Of a DNA stretch of 64,000 nt, positions 10,261 through 19,887 are shown in pieces. Under the pieces are notes generated by a model. The model ran no database searches. It was not told the origin of the DNA and saw only the letters and a list, made by a program, of their open reading frames with translations. Source of the DNA: Colwellia sp. 1_MG-2023. Lineage in GTDB: Bacteria > Pseudomonadota > Gammaproteobacteria > Enterobacterales > Alteromonadaceae. Both the position numbers and the translations under genes were made by a program. Every line of letters begins with the position of its first letter. Position 1 is the stretch's first letter. The DNA is taken from contig NZ_JAUOPE010000005.1 in NCBI RefSeq assembly GCF_030546755.1, positions 251,606-315,605 on the forward strand, read 5' to 3'.

Positions 10261-10298
10261 GCCTTCAATATTAATCCGGATTTATTAATATTGAAGGC
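10261..10298. terminator. Bidirectional terminator-like hairpin between convergent genes
   Basis: GCCTTCAATATTAAT (10261-10275) and ATTAATATTGAAGGC (10284-10298) form a perfect 15 bp inverted repeat with an 8-base loop. It lies between the stops of the chemoreceptor and the XRE regulator, which converge. There is no long U-tract, so termination may be weak or the hairpin may mainly protect mRNA ends. Confidence 0.6.
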
Positions 10299-10321
10299 AA
10301 TAAGTAAATATTCAGAAACAA

Positions 10322-10534
10322 TTACTGTTCAACATATTGAAATACTTCACTAATACTGATCTCGAAAATTTCAGCAATTTTAAAAGCAACTTCTAATGAA
10401 GGCGAATATTTACCTTTTTCAATAGCAACGACAGTTTGTCTTGAAACACCTACCAAATCAGCTAAAGCTTTTTGGGTCATCTCATCATGATCAAAACGTA
10501 ATCGACGAATATTATTGGTGATAGTTTTCGTCAT
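10322..10534 (-). CDS. Small XRE-family helix-turn-helix regulator
   Basis: The 70-residue protein is a single helix-turn-helix domain. MTQKALADLVGVSRQTVVAIE matches the Cro/C1-type motif, and the SPSLEVAFKIAEIF tail is typical of YozG/YgzD-like regulators. Such small regulators often sit beside a membrane protein gene and control their own operon. Here the upstream membrane gene ends one base before this start codon, and its last codons contain the AGAGG ribosome site, so the two are translationally linked. The regulated targets are unknown. Confidence 0.87.
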   Translation of the reverse strand: MTKTITNNIRRLRFDHDEMTQKALADLVGVSRQTVVAIEKGKYSPSLEVAFKIAEIFEISISEVFQYVEQ

Positions 10535-10535
10535 C

Positions 10536-11012
10536 TTAAAAACCTCTGCGATAGAAAAATAGTTGCGTAGAAAATTTTGCTATTTCAGCGACTAAAGCAA
10601 AGATAATAATAAAATGCATCACTTTATATTCATTCGGAAGATCTATAGCTAGCAGCTCTTTTGAAGGAAATATAGCGAGTGTTGATAAGGTTGGGAATAC
10701 TGTGTACAAAACGGTTAATAGTGCGCCAACAGACAAAATCCCATAAGCATATCGACTACCGCGTAAGCTAATGAGTATATCCCTTTCGTCAGCAGAGTAA
10801 TCGGCATCTTTATTATCAATAATCGCGATGGTAATTTGTAAAAGTATCTCCAGTACAATGGTTTTAATTACGACTGCTAGCAATAAACTATTAACGGTTT
10901 CAACCGTTAGCTGGCTGTTAGCATTTAATGAGAAAAGTGCTAAAAAGTATTCTAGCCAAATATAAATAAGTATTGCTAATGAAATCCAAGTACTTCTTTC
11001 TTTATAAGACAT
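10536..11012 (-). CDS. Four-helix membrane protein paired with XRE regulator
   Basis: From the ATG at 11012 the product has 158 residues beginning MSYKERSTWISLA. About four hydrophobic helices lie at roughly residues 8-28, 40-62, 87-110 and 130-150. I do not recognise a named family with certainty; it resembles the small DUF2178-type membrane proteins encoded with YozG-like regulators. The longer frame starting at 11069 would add 19 residues, but the 11012 start has AAGGA six bases upstream. It probably forms a two-gene operon with the regulator, perhaps a membrane stress or maturation module. This functional idea is inference. Confidence 0.75.
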   Translation of the reverse strand: MSYKERSTWISLAILIYIWLEYFLALFSLNANSQLTVETVNSLLLAVVIKTIVLEILLQITIAIIDNKDADYSADERDILISLRGSRYAYGILSVGALLTVLYTVFPTLSTLAIFPSKELLAIDLPNEYKVMHFIIIFALVAEIAKFSTQLFFYRRGF

Positions 11013-11320
11013 AATAAATCCTTGAGTATGTAAAACCATACATGATGTTAAATATTTTTTACATTGCAAATGTTAGTGCTGATTCCTCTTTGTGTCAAAT
11101 ATATTTTACTTAAAGTTTTATTTACTTGTCATTTGATTGTGATTTTATGGGTTCATATCAAGAAAAAAATAAGAGGTATTGAGTAAGGTTTTGTTAAATA
11201 AACTTTAAGAATAATAGGTTAGGTCTTATTTTGAGTGGGAGGAGAGCTTTCAACTTTATAGAAAAATAGCGATGAGAAAATCTTGTATGTCAGTCCTAGT
11301 TCAACGCTTATATTAATAAG

Positions 11321-11863
11321 CTATACAGTTAATGATATTAGCTTAGCGATTGTTTTTAAATTTCGTGTCGTCGCAATCACCTTTAATTTACTCTCGATAA
11401 AGTTATTAGATAACTTAGTTTTTCCGTACCCGTTAGGGCAATGTAAATAAATGACTTGTTGATCAATTACCAGTTGCTCGGGAGCTTTCACATAACTTAA
11501 TAAATGACTAACTTCATCAGGTTTAGGTAGTGCATTTAAAAAACTGACCAAAACTTTATTACCTTCATTGGCAATATCAATATTTTCAAAAGGAAGTTCA
11601 TGAAAAATGTTGTTTAGTTGTTCACTTTTAATGACTAAAACAGGCACATCAAAACTATATACTTGTTTAATTTTATCTTGTAATACTACAGCTAATTCTA
11701 GCGCATCTTCACTCGCTGATTTAAAACAAATATTACCACTTTGAATATAGGTTGATACTTCTTCATAGCCAACATCTTGACAATGGTTTACTAGATCAGC
11801 CATCTTAATTTTCTTTTGTCCGCTAACATTGATGCCGCGTAATAATGCTATGTATTGTTGCAT
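11321..11863 (-). CDS. DUF1697 family protein
   Basis: The 180-residue protein opens with YIALLRGINVSGQKKIKM and continues with VSTYIQSGNICF. These are the two conserved segments of the DUF1697 family (LLRGINVGG... and YIQSGNV...). The length is that of the family. Members are small cytoplasmic proteins found widely in bacteria, with no established biochemical role. The gene is preceded by about 25 bp and then the Mpo1-like gene on the same strand, so the two may be cotranscribed. No function can be assigned from sequence. Confidence 0.88.
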   Translation of the reverse strand: MQQYIALLRGINVSGQKKIKMADLVNHCQDVGYEEVSTYIQSGNICFKSASEDALELAVVLQDKIKQVYSFDVPVLVIKSEQLNNIFHELPFENIDIANEGNKVLVSFLNALPKPDEVSHLLSYVKAPEQLVIDQQVIYLHCPNGYGKTKLSNNFIESKLKVIATTRNLKTIAKLISLTV

Positions 11864-11888
11864 TGAGATACCTTAGTTTAGTGATGCG

Positions 11889-12194
11889 CTAAATTTTAAT
11901 ACGGCCAATTAATATATCTTTAAACATAACCCAGTCACCAATTAAGCTATACAAAGGATAGGTAAAAGTAGCAGGTTTATTTTTTTCGAAAAAAAAGTGC
12001 CCTAGCCAGGCAAAACCATATCCAATAATCGGGAGTAATAAAAGTAAGGTTAGCTGTTGTGTCACAATGACATAACCTAAGGTACATAATACAAGGAGTG
12101 AACCTATAAAGTGAAGCCGGCGGCAAATACGGTTTTTATGTTGGCTTAAATAAAAAGGGTAAAAGCTTTTGAAAGATTGATATTGCTTAGTCAT
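11889..12194 (-). CDS. Mpo1-like/DUF962 membrane protein
   Basis: The roughly 101-residue protein has the DUF962 (Mpo1/YGL010w) layout. It starts with FYPFYLSQHKNRICRRLHFIG, continues with two membrane hairpins, and has the second motif WLGHFFFEKNKPATF. The conserved histidines in RLHFIG and GHFFFEKN correspond to the metal ligands of yeast Mpo1, an Fe2+-dependent dioxygenase in alpha-oxidation of 2-hydroxy fatty acids. The activity of bacterial members is not established. The ATG at 12194 is preferred by homology to the family N-terminus. A GTG at 12206 would add four residues, and neither has a strong ribosome site. Confidence 0.82.
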   Translation of the reverse strand: MTKQYQSFKSFYPFYLSQHKNRICRRLHFIGSLLVLCTLGYVIVTQQLTLLLLLPIIGYGFAWLGHFFFEKNKPATFTYPLYSLIGDWVMFKDILIGRIKI

Positions 12195-12254
12195 AGAAAA
12201 ACTCACTAAAATTTGTACTAATTAATGCTACAGTGAAAAGTTCACTAGCCTATG

Positions 12255-12884
12255 CTAGCTCAGCTTTGAAGTGATTACCTTTAAGCCGATTATACACATT
12301 GCACCCCCCATGATTCTGTCGAGCCAATGCCCCATTTTTTGAAATTTGAGATTGATTTTAGGTCTTGATAATAAAAATACCACAGTCGAAAACCACATAA
12401 GTTGAATTATCATCATCCAAATACCGTAGATAACTAAGTGCGTGATTGGAATATCAGGAGAAAGTACAACCGTAAAAAGTGCAACAAAATAGATAGGTGC
12501 TTTAGGGTTTAATGCATTGCATAAAAAGCCAATACCGACGGTTTTTAAGGTAGATGATTGTTCAATCGACACTTTACCTTCAGATAGCTGATTCTGAGGT
12601 TTGGCTCTTAGCCCGCAAATTCCCAAATAAAGTAAGTAGCTGCCACCGAGTATTTTAATCACCCATAACGCGGTTGAAGAATTTGCAATAATTGTAGCAA
12701 GACCAAGCGCTGAATAAATGATATGAATTGATAAGCCTAATGCTATGCCAATACTGCATAGCAAACCTGACTTTTTTCCATGGCTGAGTGTTTGCTGGCT
12801 GACCAATATAAAATCAGGTCCCGGAGAGGCAGCAGCTAATAAATGAATAGAAGTAATTAACAGTAAACCTGACCATAAGTCCAT
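12255..12884 (-). CDS. LysE/RhtB family amino-acid exporter
   Basis: The 209-residue protein has the family opening with the ASPGPDFILVSQQTL motif in the first helix and about six membrane helices. CNALNPKAPIYFVALF is the second conserved segment (LNPKA). Members export amino acids or homoserine lactone-like compounds across the inner membrane. The substrate cannot be inferred. The gene is transcribed away from rsuA, from which it is separated by about 125 bp. It is the first of two LysE-type exporters in this window; the other is at 44525. Confidence 0.9.
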   Translation of the reverse strand: MDLWSGLLLITSIHLLAAASPGPDFILVSQQTLSHGKKSGLLCSIGIALGLSIHIIYSALGLATIIANSSTALWVIKILGGSYLLYLGICGLRAKPQNQLSEGKVSIEQSSTLKTVGIGFLCNALNPKAPIYFVALFTVVLSPDIPITHLVIYGIWMMIIQLMWFSTVVFLLSRPKINLKFQKMGHWLDRIMGGAMCIIGLKVITSKLS

Positions 12885-13010
12885 TTCAGTTTTCCTTACT
12901 CAGTAGATAATAATTAGGCTATCACCGACAATGAAAATGTTCAATTCAACCTTGCTAAAATTGTTTGTTCACGGATAATATTGCGCCTTGCATTAGATAA
13001 AGAGCTTAAT

Positions 13011-13700
13011 ATGCGTTTAGATAAATTCATTTGTAAAAGTACGGAGCTAACCCGAACGGAAGCAAAGCGCTTGTTAAAAAGTGGTAGTGTGTGCGTTAAC
13101 GGTGAAATAAGTAAAAATGCGGCCATGCAAGTGCATGAAAATAACGATATTACGGTTGAGGGGCAAAGCTTAGTGGCACGCGAATCTCGCTATATTATGT
13201 TACATAAACCCCTTGATACCATTTGCTCAAACGTTGATGAAGGTTATCCATCGTTATTTCATTTAATTGACGTTGATAAAGCGTTTGATATGCACGTTGC
13301 TGGTCGGCTTGATGCAGATACTACTGGGCTTGTTTTGATCACTGACGATGGTCGTTGGTCGCATAATATTATCTCGCCGAAAAAGCAGTGTGAAAAAGTG
13401 TATCGAGTATGGCTTAGAGATGAGGTTCGTGCTGACAGTGCAGAAAAATTTAAAGTGGGCGTACAATTACAAGGTGAAAGCTCATTAACGCTTCCTGCCA
13501 AATTAAACATTATCAATGAAAAAGAAGTCTTACTGACCATCACCGAAGGAAAATATCATCAAGTTAAACGCATGTTTGCGGCAATCGGCAACAAAGTTGT
13601 TGGTTTACATCGTGAGCAAATTGGTCATATAAAACTAGCTGAATTACCTATGGGTGAATGGCGTTATTTAACGGCAGAAGAAGTTAGTGAATTCCTTTGA
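13011..13700 (+). CDS. rsuA: 16S rRNA pseudouridine synthase RsuA-like
   Basis: The 229-residue protein has an N-terminal S4 RNA-binding domain (MRLDKFICKSTELTRTEAKRLL) and a RsuA/RluB/E/F-type catalytic domain. The signature GRLDADTTGLVLITDDG contains the catalytic aspartate. KVYRVWL and EGKYHQVKRMFAAIGNKV are also family motifs. The length and overall pattern fit RsuA, which makes pseudouridine 516 in 16S rRNA. An upstream in-frame TTG at 12981 would add ten residues that do not match the S4 domain, so the ATG at 13011 is used. Confidence 0.88.
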   Translation: MRLDKFICKSTELTRTEAKRLLKSGSVCVNGEISKNAAMQVHENNDITVEGQSLVARESRYIMLHKPLDTICSNVDEGYPSLFHLIDVDKAFDMHVAGRLDADTTGLVLITDDGRWSHNIISPKKQCEKVYRVWLRDEVRADSAEKFKVGVQLQGESSLTLPAKLNIINEKEVLLTITEGKYHQVKRMFAAIGNKVVGLHREQIGHIKLAELPMGEWRYLTAEEVSEFL

Positions 13701-13878
13701 TTTTCTTTTTAAGCTTAATTGATTCGAAAAATCATAAAGTACTTTTCAGTTATATTTGCAAAGATCAAAAGCCCTAGTAGAAGATAATTATTTTGTCAAA
13801 ATAATATTAAAGATTTGTATAAAACTGCCGATATTTTGATCATGTATTTCAAATATGAGTCAATTAGTTAGGTAGGTT

Positions 13879-14175
13879 ATGGATCTTTTTACGGAATTGT
13901 TAAAACCATCAAACAATTTTAAAACAGAAAGTACGACTAAAGATCGTAAACAGAATAAACAAAGTAAATACCCTAAGTCGGTGCAAACTCGTCAGAGTTC
14001 ACCAGCAACAAACAGGGAAAATACGGTTATTCGTAAAGCTTCTAATTGGGATGAGGTTGAACGCCGCTCAGGAAAAGATCGTCGTGAACAAATGGAAGGT
14101 CGTGGTCGTTGGTTAGAATCAAGAGCTGAAAAAGATCGTCGACAAATAGCGAAAGCTATTCAATTCAAAATTTAA
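13879..14175 (+). CDS. Small charged protein with RRxxxDRR motifs, function unknown
   Basis: The 98-residue protein is hydrophilic and very basic. The N-terminal half is low in complexity (K, Q, S, T), and the C-terminal part holds ERRSGKDRREQ and EKDRRQIAK, two spaced copies of an R/K-DRR motif. The gene has a good AGGT ribosome region and codon use like its neighbours, so it is probably real. It has no signal peptide or membrane segment. RRxGxDRR-type motifs occur in several short gammaproteobacterial proteins of unknown role. A nucleic-acid or nucleotide contact is possible from the charge, but this is inference only. Confidence 0.7.
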   Translation: MDLFTELLKPSNNFKTESTTKDRKQNKQSKYPKSVQTRQSSPATNRENTVIRKASNWDEVERRSGKDRREQMEGRGRWLESRAEKDRRQIAKAIQFKI

Positions 14176-14201
14176 TTTCAACTCTTTGAAGGGGGTTCTG
14201 C

Positions 14202-14489
14202 TTACTTGTTATTTAACTCATTAAATTTAGCTAATTGCTCTTCAGTTGCAGGTAATTGATATTTTTCTTTCCATTCAGCGTAAGGCATACCGTAAACTTG
14301 TTCTCTAGCTTCGTCAATATCAACGTTCACACCTAACTTTTCTGCTTCGGCAACTGTCCATTTAGAGAAACAATTTCGACAAAAACCAGCAAGGTTCATT
14401 AATTCAATGTTTTGTACGTCTTTTCTATTATCTAAATGTCTTAATAAACGACGAAATACCGCCGCTTGAATTTCAATTTCTTTATCCAT
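14202..14489 (-). CDS. DUF1244 family protein
   Basis: The 95-residue protein matches the DUF1244 family: FRRLLRHLDNRKDVQNIELMNLAGFCRNC, then a WYxxA-like stretch (FSKWTVAEAEKLG) and a conserved YGMPYAEWKEKYQ. Family members are short, helical, cytoplasmic proteins of proteobacteria with no known function. The CRNC pair of cysteines is conserved in the family. The gene lies convergent to the small basic protein gene at 13879 and about 40 bp downstream of csiV on the same strand, so it may be cotranscribed with csiV. Confidence 0.87.
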   Translation of the reverse strand: MDKEIEIQAAVFRRLLRHLDNRKDVQNIELMNLAGFCRNCFSKWTVAEAEKLGVNVDIDEAREQVYGMPYAEWKEKYQLPATEEQLAKFNELNNK

Positions 14490-14530
14490 TTTTAATTCTC
14501 TTTAAAGTAGATATTGTGATTTTGGTATAC

Positions 14531-16225
14531 CTAATTATTCGTGTTCACGATAACTTCTTCGGAGTCATCCATTGGTAACTCAGGTCGTTGGTGTCGTCGA
14601 ATTTGTATGATCATTCCCATATAAGGGTGATCGAAATAATGTACTTCTCTACTGATCATGCGTCGATCTTGAGTCATACGAATTGGGATGGCTTTTGGGC
14701 TTCTCATTACTTCGCCAAAATCAGCTGTATCTCCTACCACGCTAGTTTTTAGTTTTAGACTTTCTTGCTCAGCAAGTGTCATATTTAAAATACTAAAATC
14801 GTTAGCCACGTGTAAATAATTGCCAATTAAATAAACGTCAATTAAACCTTCAAGATACCAAGGTTGCACAGGGGCCAGAGGTTTATTCTCGATCATGACG
14901 TTATTATTAATAGCATTTAACGGTGATTTTGCTTCAGCGGGATTATTTAACCTTGCAACGACATCTTCAACGTTATTTACTTGGTGAATATTGTGAAGGA
15001 TCTCGTTTATTTTTGCTGATTTAATCTCTTTCTTCATATCTCCAACAAAATCAGCAACTTCAGTCGAGTTATCAATGGTATGCTTTTGGTGATTTTCAGA
15101 TAAAGTAAAAATAGCATTCAAACTTTGCTCTTCTATTAAACTGGCCTGTTTTTCAGCATGATAAGTTGCTAGATTTTTTACATATTGTCCTTGAAGATTA
15201 TCGCCAGCAAATATTTTTAGTGGCTGAGAGTCTTGTTTTTCAAAAACCGGTTGTCGCCATGCTAAATGTAGAATAGGGCGGAAGTCTTTGCTGCGTCTTA
15301 ACTGTTTAACAATATCTTTTAATCTGAGTGAATCTTCACTTAATAAATAAGGTATATCACTGTAAATATGTTCTACATCATCAATGGTTGTTGGCACAGC
15401 ATTTACTTGAAAACCATGATATGAATAGAGGTTTTTATCGACATTCAATTGCATAAAATCATGCAGAGAAATAGCACAAAGGGCAGAAGATGCTTTGTTA
15501 TTTTTATTGGTTTTTGCAAAAACAGGATAATTAATATATTGATTAAATTGAATTTTCGAAAAAACTTGTTCCGCTTCAATAACGAGTGCTTTTTGTTCTT
15601 CAGTGATTAAGGAATCATTGATTTTATTTTCAGCTATAAGCGTTGAATCAAGATCTTCATCGCTAGAATTATTAGCCTCAACGTGACTTTTATTATTTTT
15701 TTCCGCATAGGTAAAACCTGCTTTGAGTTGTTCTTGCTTGGTTTTCATGCGATCAAAAAAGTTATCATTATCGCCAGCTTGTGGGGGAACTTGATCATGA
15801 TTGGCGCTTTCAGAGGGCATAATAGTGTTATTTTCACCCGTTGAATTTTGTTGATTGACCAGAGCTTGTTCAACAATTTGTTCTTCATTGAGGTCTGAAA
15901 GTGTTTTATTTAGATAAAATGTTGGCCAAACTGTTGATTGTTCTAAATAAGTTCGTTGATCATTGATTTGATTACAAACGGGTAATAACTGTTTTAAACT
16001 TTCAATGTCTGGATTTAAATAAGGCGTGATCAAATCGAGAGAGTTCGCATAGTTTATGGTAAAATCTTGTTCAGAAAAGCTTTCTTTTGATTTGGTTTTA
16101 TCATCAAGCTGACTGATCAGAATAACTTCAATTTCAAACCAATCGCCAAGCCATTTACTTGCCGACATAGCCGATAAAGAAAAAAATAAACTAGAAAATA
16201 AAACCAGACTTTGTTTAATATTCAT
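14531..16225 (-). CDS. csiV: CsiV-like periplasmic peptidoglycan-binding protein
   Basis: From the ATG at 16225 the protein has 564 residues. A Sec signal (MNIKQSLVLFSSLFFSLSAMSA) is followed by WFEIEVILISQ, the opening of the CsiV family (DUF2803). The C-terminus (MTLAEQESLKLK through RMISREVHYFDHPYMGMIIQIR) fits the same family. In Vibrio, CsiV binds peptidoglycan and activates the synthase PBP1A through LpoA. The middle (about residues 130-230) is a long Asn/Glu/Ser-rich, probably disordered insert. A longer frame from 16288 would bury the signal peptide; the chosen start has AGGA five bases upstream. It lies just downstream of mfd. Confidence 0.82.
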   Translation of the reverse strand: MNIKQSLVLFSSLFFSLSAMSASKWLGDWFEIEVILISQLDDKTKSKESFSEQDFTINYANSLDLITPYLNPDIESLKQLLPVCNQINDQRTYLEQSTVWPTFYLNKTLSDLNEEQIVEQALVNQQNSTGENNTIMPSESANHDQVPPQAGDNDNFFDRMKTKQEQLKAGFTYAEKNNKSHVEANNSSDEDLDSTLIAENKINDSLITEEQKALVIEAEQVFSKIQFNQYINYPVFAKTNKNNKASSALCAISLHDFMQLNVDKNLYSYHGFQVNAVPTTIDDVEHIYSDIPYLLSEDSLRLKDIVKQLRRSKDFRPILHLAWRQPVFEKQDSQPLKIFAGDNLQGQYVKNLATYHAEKQASLIEEQSLNAIFTLSENHQKHTIDNSTEVADFVGDMKKEIKSAKINEILHNIHQVNNVEDVVARLNNPAEAKSPLNAINNNVMIENKPLAPVQPWYLEGLIDVYLIGNYLHVANDFSILNMTLAEQESLKLKTSVVGDTADFGEVMRSPKAIPIRMTQDRRMISREVHYFDHPYMGMIIQIRRHQRPELPMDDSEEVIVNTNN

Positions 16226-16308
16226 CAATTTCCTAAAGTAAATGATAAGCTTAACTTTGGCTAATAAGCGCTTTATAGCGCTCATCATACCTTGTATTTT
16301 ATTCGCTG

Positions 16309-19300
16309 TTAATTAAGTTTTTTACTCAAATCATTCAGTATCGAAGTGATCATCATAAAACGTGATTTTGCATCTTCTGTTGCCCGTACAAACTTTAATT
16401 TATTCGCACCATCCATTTTAAAAACACTGGGTTGAGATTGAATTAGCCCGATGATGAACATAGGGTCAACTTTAGTATTATCACTAAATTCAATTGAACC
16501 ACCTGCCGGTCCTGCTTCAATTCGAGCAATACCAATTTTCTGCGCTTTTAACTTCAATTTTGCAATATGCACTAAATTTTTTGTCGCTTGTGGTAACAAA
16601 CCAAATCTATCAATAAGTTCTACTTGAATATCATCTAGCTCAGTTTTCGTTTTAGCACTCGCAATACGTTTATATAAACTTAATCGTAAACTCACATCAA
16701 AAATATAATCATCAGGCAGTAATGCTGGAACCCTAAGTTCTACTTCGGTTTGTTGTGCAGTCATTTGATCTAATGAAAGTTGTTTGCCTTCTTTTAATGC
16801 GGCTACGGCTTGATCTAACATTTCCATATATAAACTAAAGCCAACTTGGCTCATTGAACCGCTTTGATCTTCACCGAGTAATTCACCCGCTCCTCTAATT
16901 TCGAGATCGTGAGTAGCTAGCGTAAAACCTGCACCTAAATCTTCTAATGACGCAATGGCGTCTAGTCGCTTTTTCGCATCTTTGGTCATTACTTTTTCAT
17001 GTGGCGTGAGTAAATAAGCGTATGCTTGATGATGCGATCGGCCAACACGGCCACGTAATTGATGCAATTGTGCTAAGCCTAAATGATCAGCTCTGTCCAT
17101 AATAATCGTGTTGGCGCTAGGTACATCAATGCCAGTTTCAATGATGGTAGTACAAACTAAAACATTAAAACGTTGATGATAAAAGTCACTCATGATGCGT
17201 TCTAAATCACGTTCTCGCATTTGACCATGTGCGGTTACTATTTTTGCTTCAGGCAATAAATTTTGAATATCAGCCGCCACTTTTTCGATCGTATCAACGT
17301 TGTTATGTAAAAAATAAACTTGGCCACCGCGTAAAACCTCACGCAAGATAGATTCTCTAATTAAGGCATCGTCGCGTTGACGGACAAAGGTTTTGACCGC
17401 TAATCGTTTGGCCGGTGGTGTGGCGATAATAGATAAATCTCTCATACCACCCATTGCCATATTCAGTGTTCTTGGAATAGGTGTTGCGGTTAAGGTTAAA
17501 ATATCAACATTCGATCTTAGTTTTTTAATTTTTTCTTTTTGCTTTACGCCGAAACGATGTTCTTCATCGATAATTAGTAAGCCAAGATCATGATACTTAA
17601 TACTATTTTGCAATAATTTATGCGTGCCAATTAAAATATCAATATGGCCTGATTCTACTTTCGAAATCACCTCGTTTTGTTGCTTTGCGGTTTTAAACCG
17701 CGACAATACTTCTACTGATACTGGCCAGTTAGCAAACCTGTCTTTAAAGTTTTCATAATGCTGCTGGGCGAGCAAGGTGGTGGGTACTAAAATAGCAACT
17801 TGCTTACCGTCATTCACTGCGATATAGGCTGCACGCATGGCTACTTCAGTTTTACCAAAACCAACATCACCACACACTAACCTGTCCATGGTTTTATCTG
17901 AGAGCATATCGCTTACTACGGCGTTAATGGCTTGCTCTTGATCATGGGTTTCTTCAAAACCAAAACTATTGGCAAAGGCAATATAGTCATCTTTATTACG
18001 AGAAAATTGATAACCTTTGTTGTTGGCACGTTTCGCGTAAATATCAAGCAGCTCTGCGGCGACATCTTTAACCTTTTCTGCGGCTTTTCGTTTCGCTTTG
18101 GTCCAAGTGTCATTGCCTAGTTTATGCAATGGGGCGTGTTCTGCATCGCTACCAGAATAGCGACTAATTAAATGAAGTGAGGCAACCGGCACATATAATT
18201 TAGATTCACCGGCATAACTGAGTGTTAAAAATTCAGTGGTTATGCCACCATTTTCTATGGTCTGTAAACCGACATAGCGACCAATACCATGTTCTATGTG
18301 AACAACTGGCTGGCCTATTGACAGTTCAGCAAGGTTTTTAAATATGGCATCGGCTTGAGTATCTTGCTGCTTTTTTCTACGCCGTGCTTGACGAACTCTA
18401 TCGCCTAACAACTCAGACTCGGTAACTAAGGCAATGGCATTTTTAAGCGATGAGCCTTTACTTTGAAAGATAAATCCGGCTGATAATGCATTGACGGTAA
18501 TGCCAATTTGTTCATTGGAGTCGACAAAACTTTCGATATCATCAAATTGCTGCGGGACCATATGATTGCGTTTTAATAATTCTAAAACACTTTCCCTTCG
18601 GCCTTGGCTTTCTGCAACAAATAATACTTTTTGTGGTGTGGTTTTATCCGCAATAAAAACATTTAATAATTCGAAAGGCTGTTTTAATTGATGATTAACC
18701 GTTAGGTTTGGCAATTCATTAATATCATAATGAATAACGCCTTTACTTTCTCTACTTTCCTGCTGCTCTTCAATTTCAGCCTTGTTGTTTGTATCGTTAT
18801 TGAGCAAAGCTGTGTCATCACTTGCCGTATTTTTCGGCATATGAGGAATAGAGATGCGATCAAAAGGTTTTAATGCACTATATAATTCATCTTTATTTAA
18901 AAATAACTTGCTTGGTTCTAGTAGTGGACGAGTAGGGTCGTATCGCCTGTCTTCATAACGATATTCAACATCGAGCCAATATTGCTCAAGCGCTTTATCT
19001 ATATCGCCGGTTACTATGAGTAAGGCATTTTCAGAGAGGTAATCACAGAGTGTATTGGTTTGTTCAAAAAACAACGGCAAGTAATATTCTATGCCAGCGG
19101 GCAAAATACCATCGCTTACTTGATGATAAATAGATTCTTTATTGATCACGCCAGTGAATAATTCACGGTATTGTTGGCGAAATAAATGGATGCCCGCTTG
19201 ATCTGTTGGAAATTCATGCGCAGGCAATAATTCAATGCTTGGAATTTTATCACTTGAACGTTGGTTATCGGGATCAAATAAACGGATCTCATCTATTTCA

Positions 19301-19887
19301 TCATCAAAAAAGTCTAATCTAAAGGGGGTATTACTACCCATGGGATACAGATCTAAAATAGCGCCTCGCGCAGAGAACTCGCCATGTTCCATCACTTGGT
19401 CAACATAACGATAACCACTAGCTTCTAGCTCTTGTCTGAGTTGATGGAGATCTTTTTTATCGCCTTTTTTAATTAATAAACTATTGCTTTCTAGATATTG
19501 CTTTGGCGCAAGTCGTTGAATTAACGTTGAAACGGGCACAATAACTATGCCTCGTTCCATTCTTGATAATTGATATAAAGTGGCTAAGCGTTGAGAAATA
19601 ATATCTTGATGAGGTGAAAAAGTATCATAAGGTAAGGTTTCCCAATCGGGAAATAAACAAATAGAAAGTTCGCTATCACGGTTTATACTATATAACTCTT
19701 GCTCTAATCGAAGCGCCGAAGGAGTGTCATGAGTAATTAGCAGTATTGGTTTTTCCGATTGTTTCGCCGCTTGATAAATAGCGATAGTGCTACTAGAACC
19801 TAATAGGTTATGCCAAGTTTTTTTATTCGCCACTTTCCCTCGACGCGAGGTTAAAACGGGTGAATATAGTTGATGTAATTTACTCAT
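16309..19887 (-). CDS. mfd: Transcription-repair coupling factor Mfd
   Basis: The 1192-residue protein has the full Mfd layout. A UvrB-like N-terminal module is followed by the RNA polymerase-interacting domain (GQPVVHIEHGIGRYVGL, about residues 525-600). The RecG-like translocase has Walker A in CGDVGFGKTE, DEEH box in IIDEEHRFG and motif III LTATPIPRT. The C-terminal TRCF domain masks the UvrA-binding face. It displaces stalled RNA polymerase and recruits UvrA for transcription-coupled repair. A hydrophilic insert near residues 350-390, rich in Asn, Asp and Glu, is not conserved in well-studied Mfd. csiV follows about 80 bp downstream. Confidence 0.97.
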   Translation of the reverse strand: MSKLHQLYSPVLTSRRGKVANKKTWHNLLGSSSTIAIYQAAKQSEKPILLITHDTPSALRLEQELYSINRDSELSICLFPDWETLPYDTFSPHQDIISQRLATLYQLSRMERGIVIVPVSTLIQRLAPKQYLESNSLLIKKGDKKDLHQLRQELEASGYRYVDQVMEHGEFSARGAILDLYPMGSNTPFRLDFFDDEIDEIRLFDPDNQRSSDKIPSIELLPAHEFPTDQAGIHLFRQQYRELFTGVINKESIYHQVSDGILPAGIEYYLPLFFEQTNTLCDYLSENALLIVTGDIDKALEQYWLDVEYRYEDRRYDPTRPLLEPSKLFLNKDELYSALKPFDRISIPHMPKNTASDDTALLNNDTNNKAEIEEQQESRESKGVIHYDINELPNLTVNHQLKQPFELLNVFIADKTTPQKVLFVAESQGRRESVLELLKRNHMVPQQFDDIESFVDSNEQIGITVNALSAGFIFQSKGSSLKNAIALVTESELLGDRVRQARRRKKQQDTQADAIFKNLAELSIGQPVVHIEHGIGRYVGLQTIENGGITTEFLTLSYAGESKLYVPVASLHLISRYSGSDAEHAPLHKLGNDTWTKAKRKAAEKVKDVAAELLDIYAKRANNKGYQFSRNKDDYIAFANSFGFEETHDQEQAINAVVSDMLSDKTMDRLVCGDVGFGKTEVAMRAAYIAVNDGKQVAILVPTTLLAQQHYENFKDRFANWPVSVEVLSRFKTAKQQNEVISKVESGHIDILIGTHKLLQNSIKYHDLGLLIIDEEHRFGVKQKEKIKKLRSNVDILTLTATPIPRTLNMAMGGMRDLSIIATPPAKRLAVKTFVRQRDDALIRESILREVLRGGQVYFLHNNVDTIEKVAADIQNLLPEAKIVTAHGQMRERDLERIMSDFYHQRFNVLVCTTIIETGIDVPSANTIIMDRADHLGLAQLHQLRGRVGRSHHQAYAYLLTPHEKVMTKDAKKRLDAIASLEDLGAGFTLATHDLEIRGAGELLGEDQSGSMSQVGFSLYMEMLDQAVAALKEGKQLSLDQMTAQQTEVELRVPALLPDDYIFDVSLRLSLYKRIASAKTKTELDDIQVELIDRFGLLPQATKNLVHIAKLKLKAQKIGIARIEAGPAGGSIEFSDNTKVDPMFIIGLIQSQPSVFKMDGANKLKFVRATEDAKSRFMMITSILNDLSKKLN

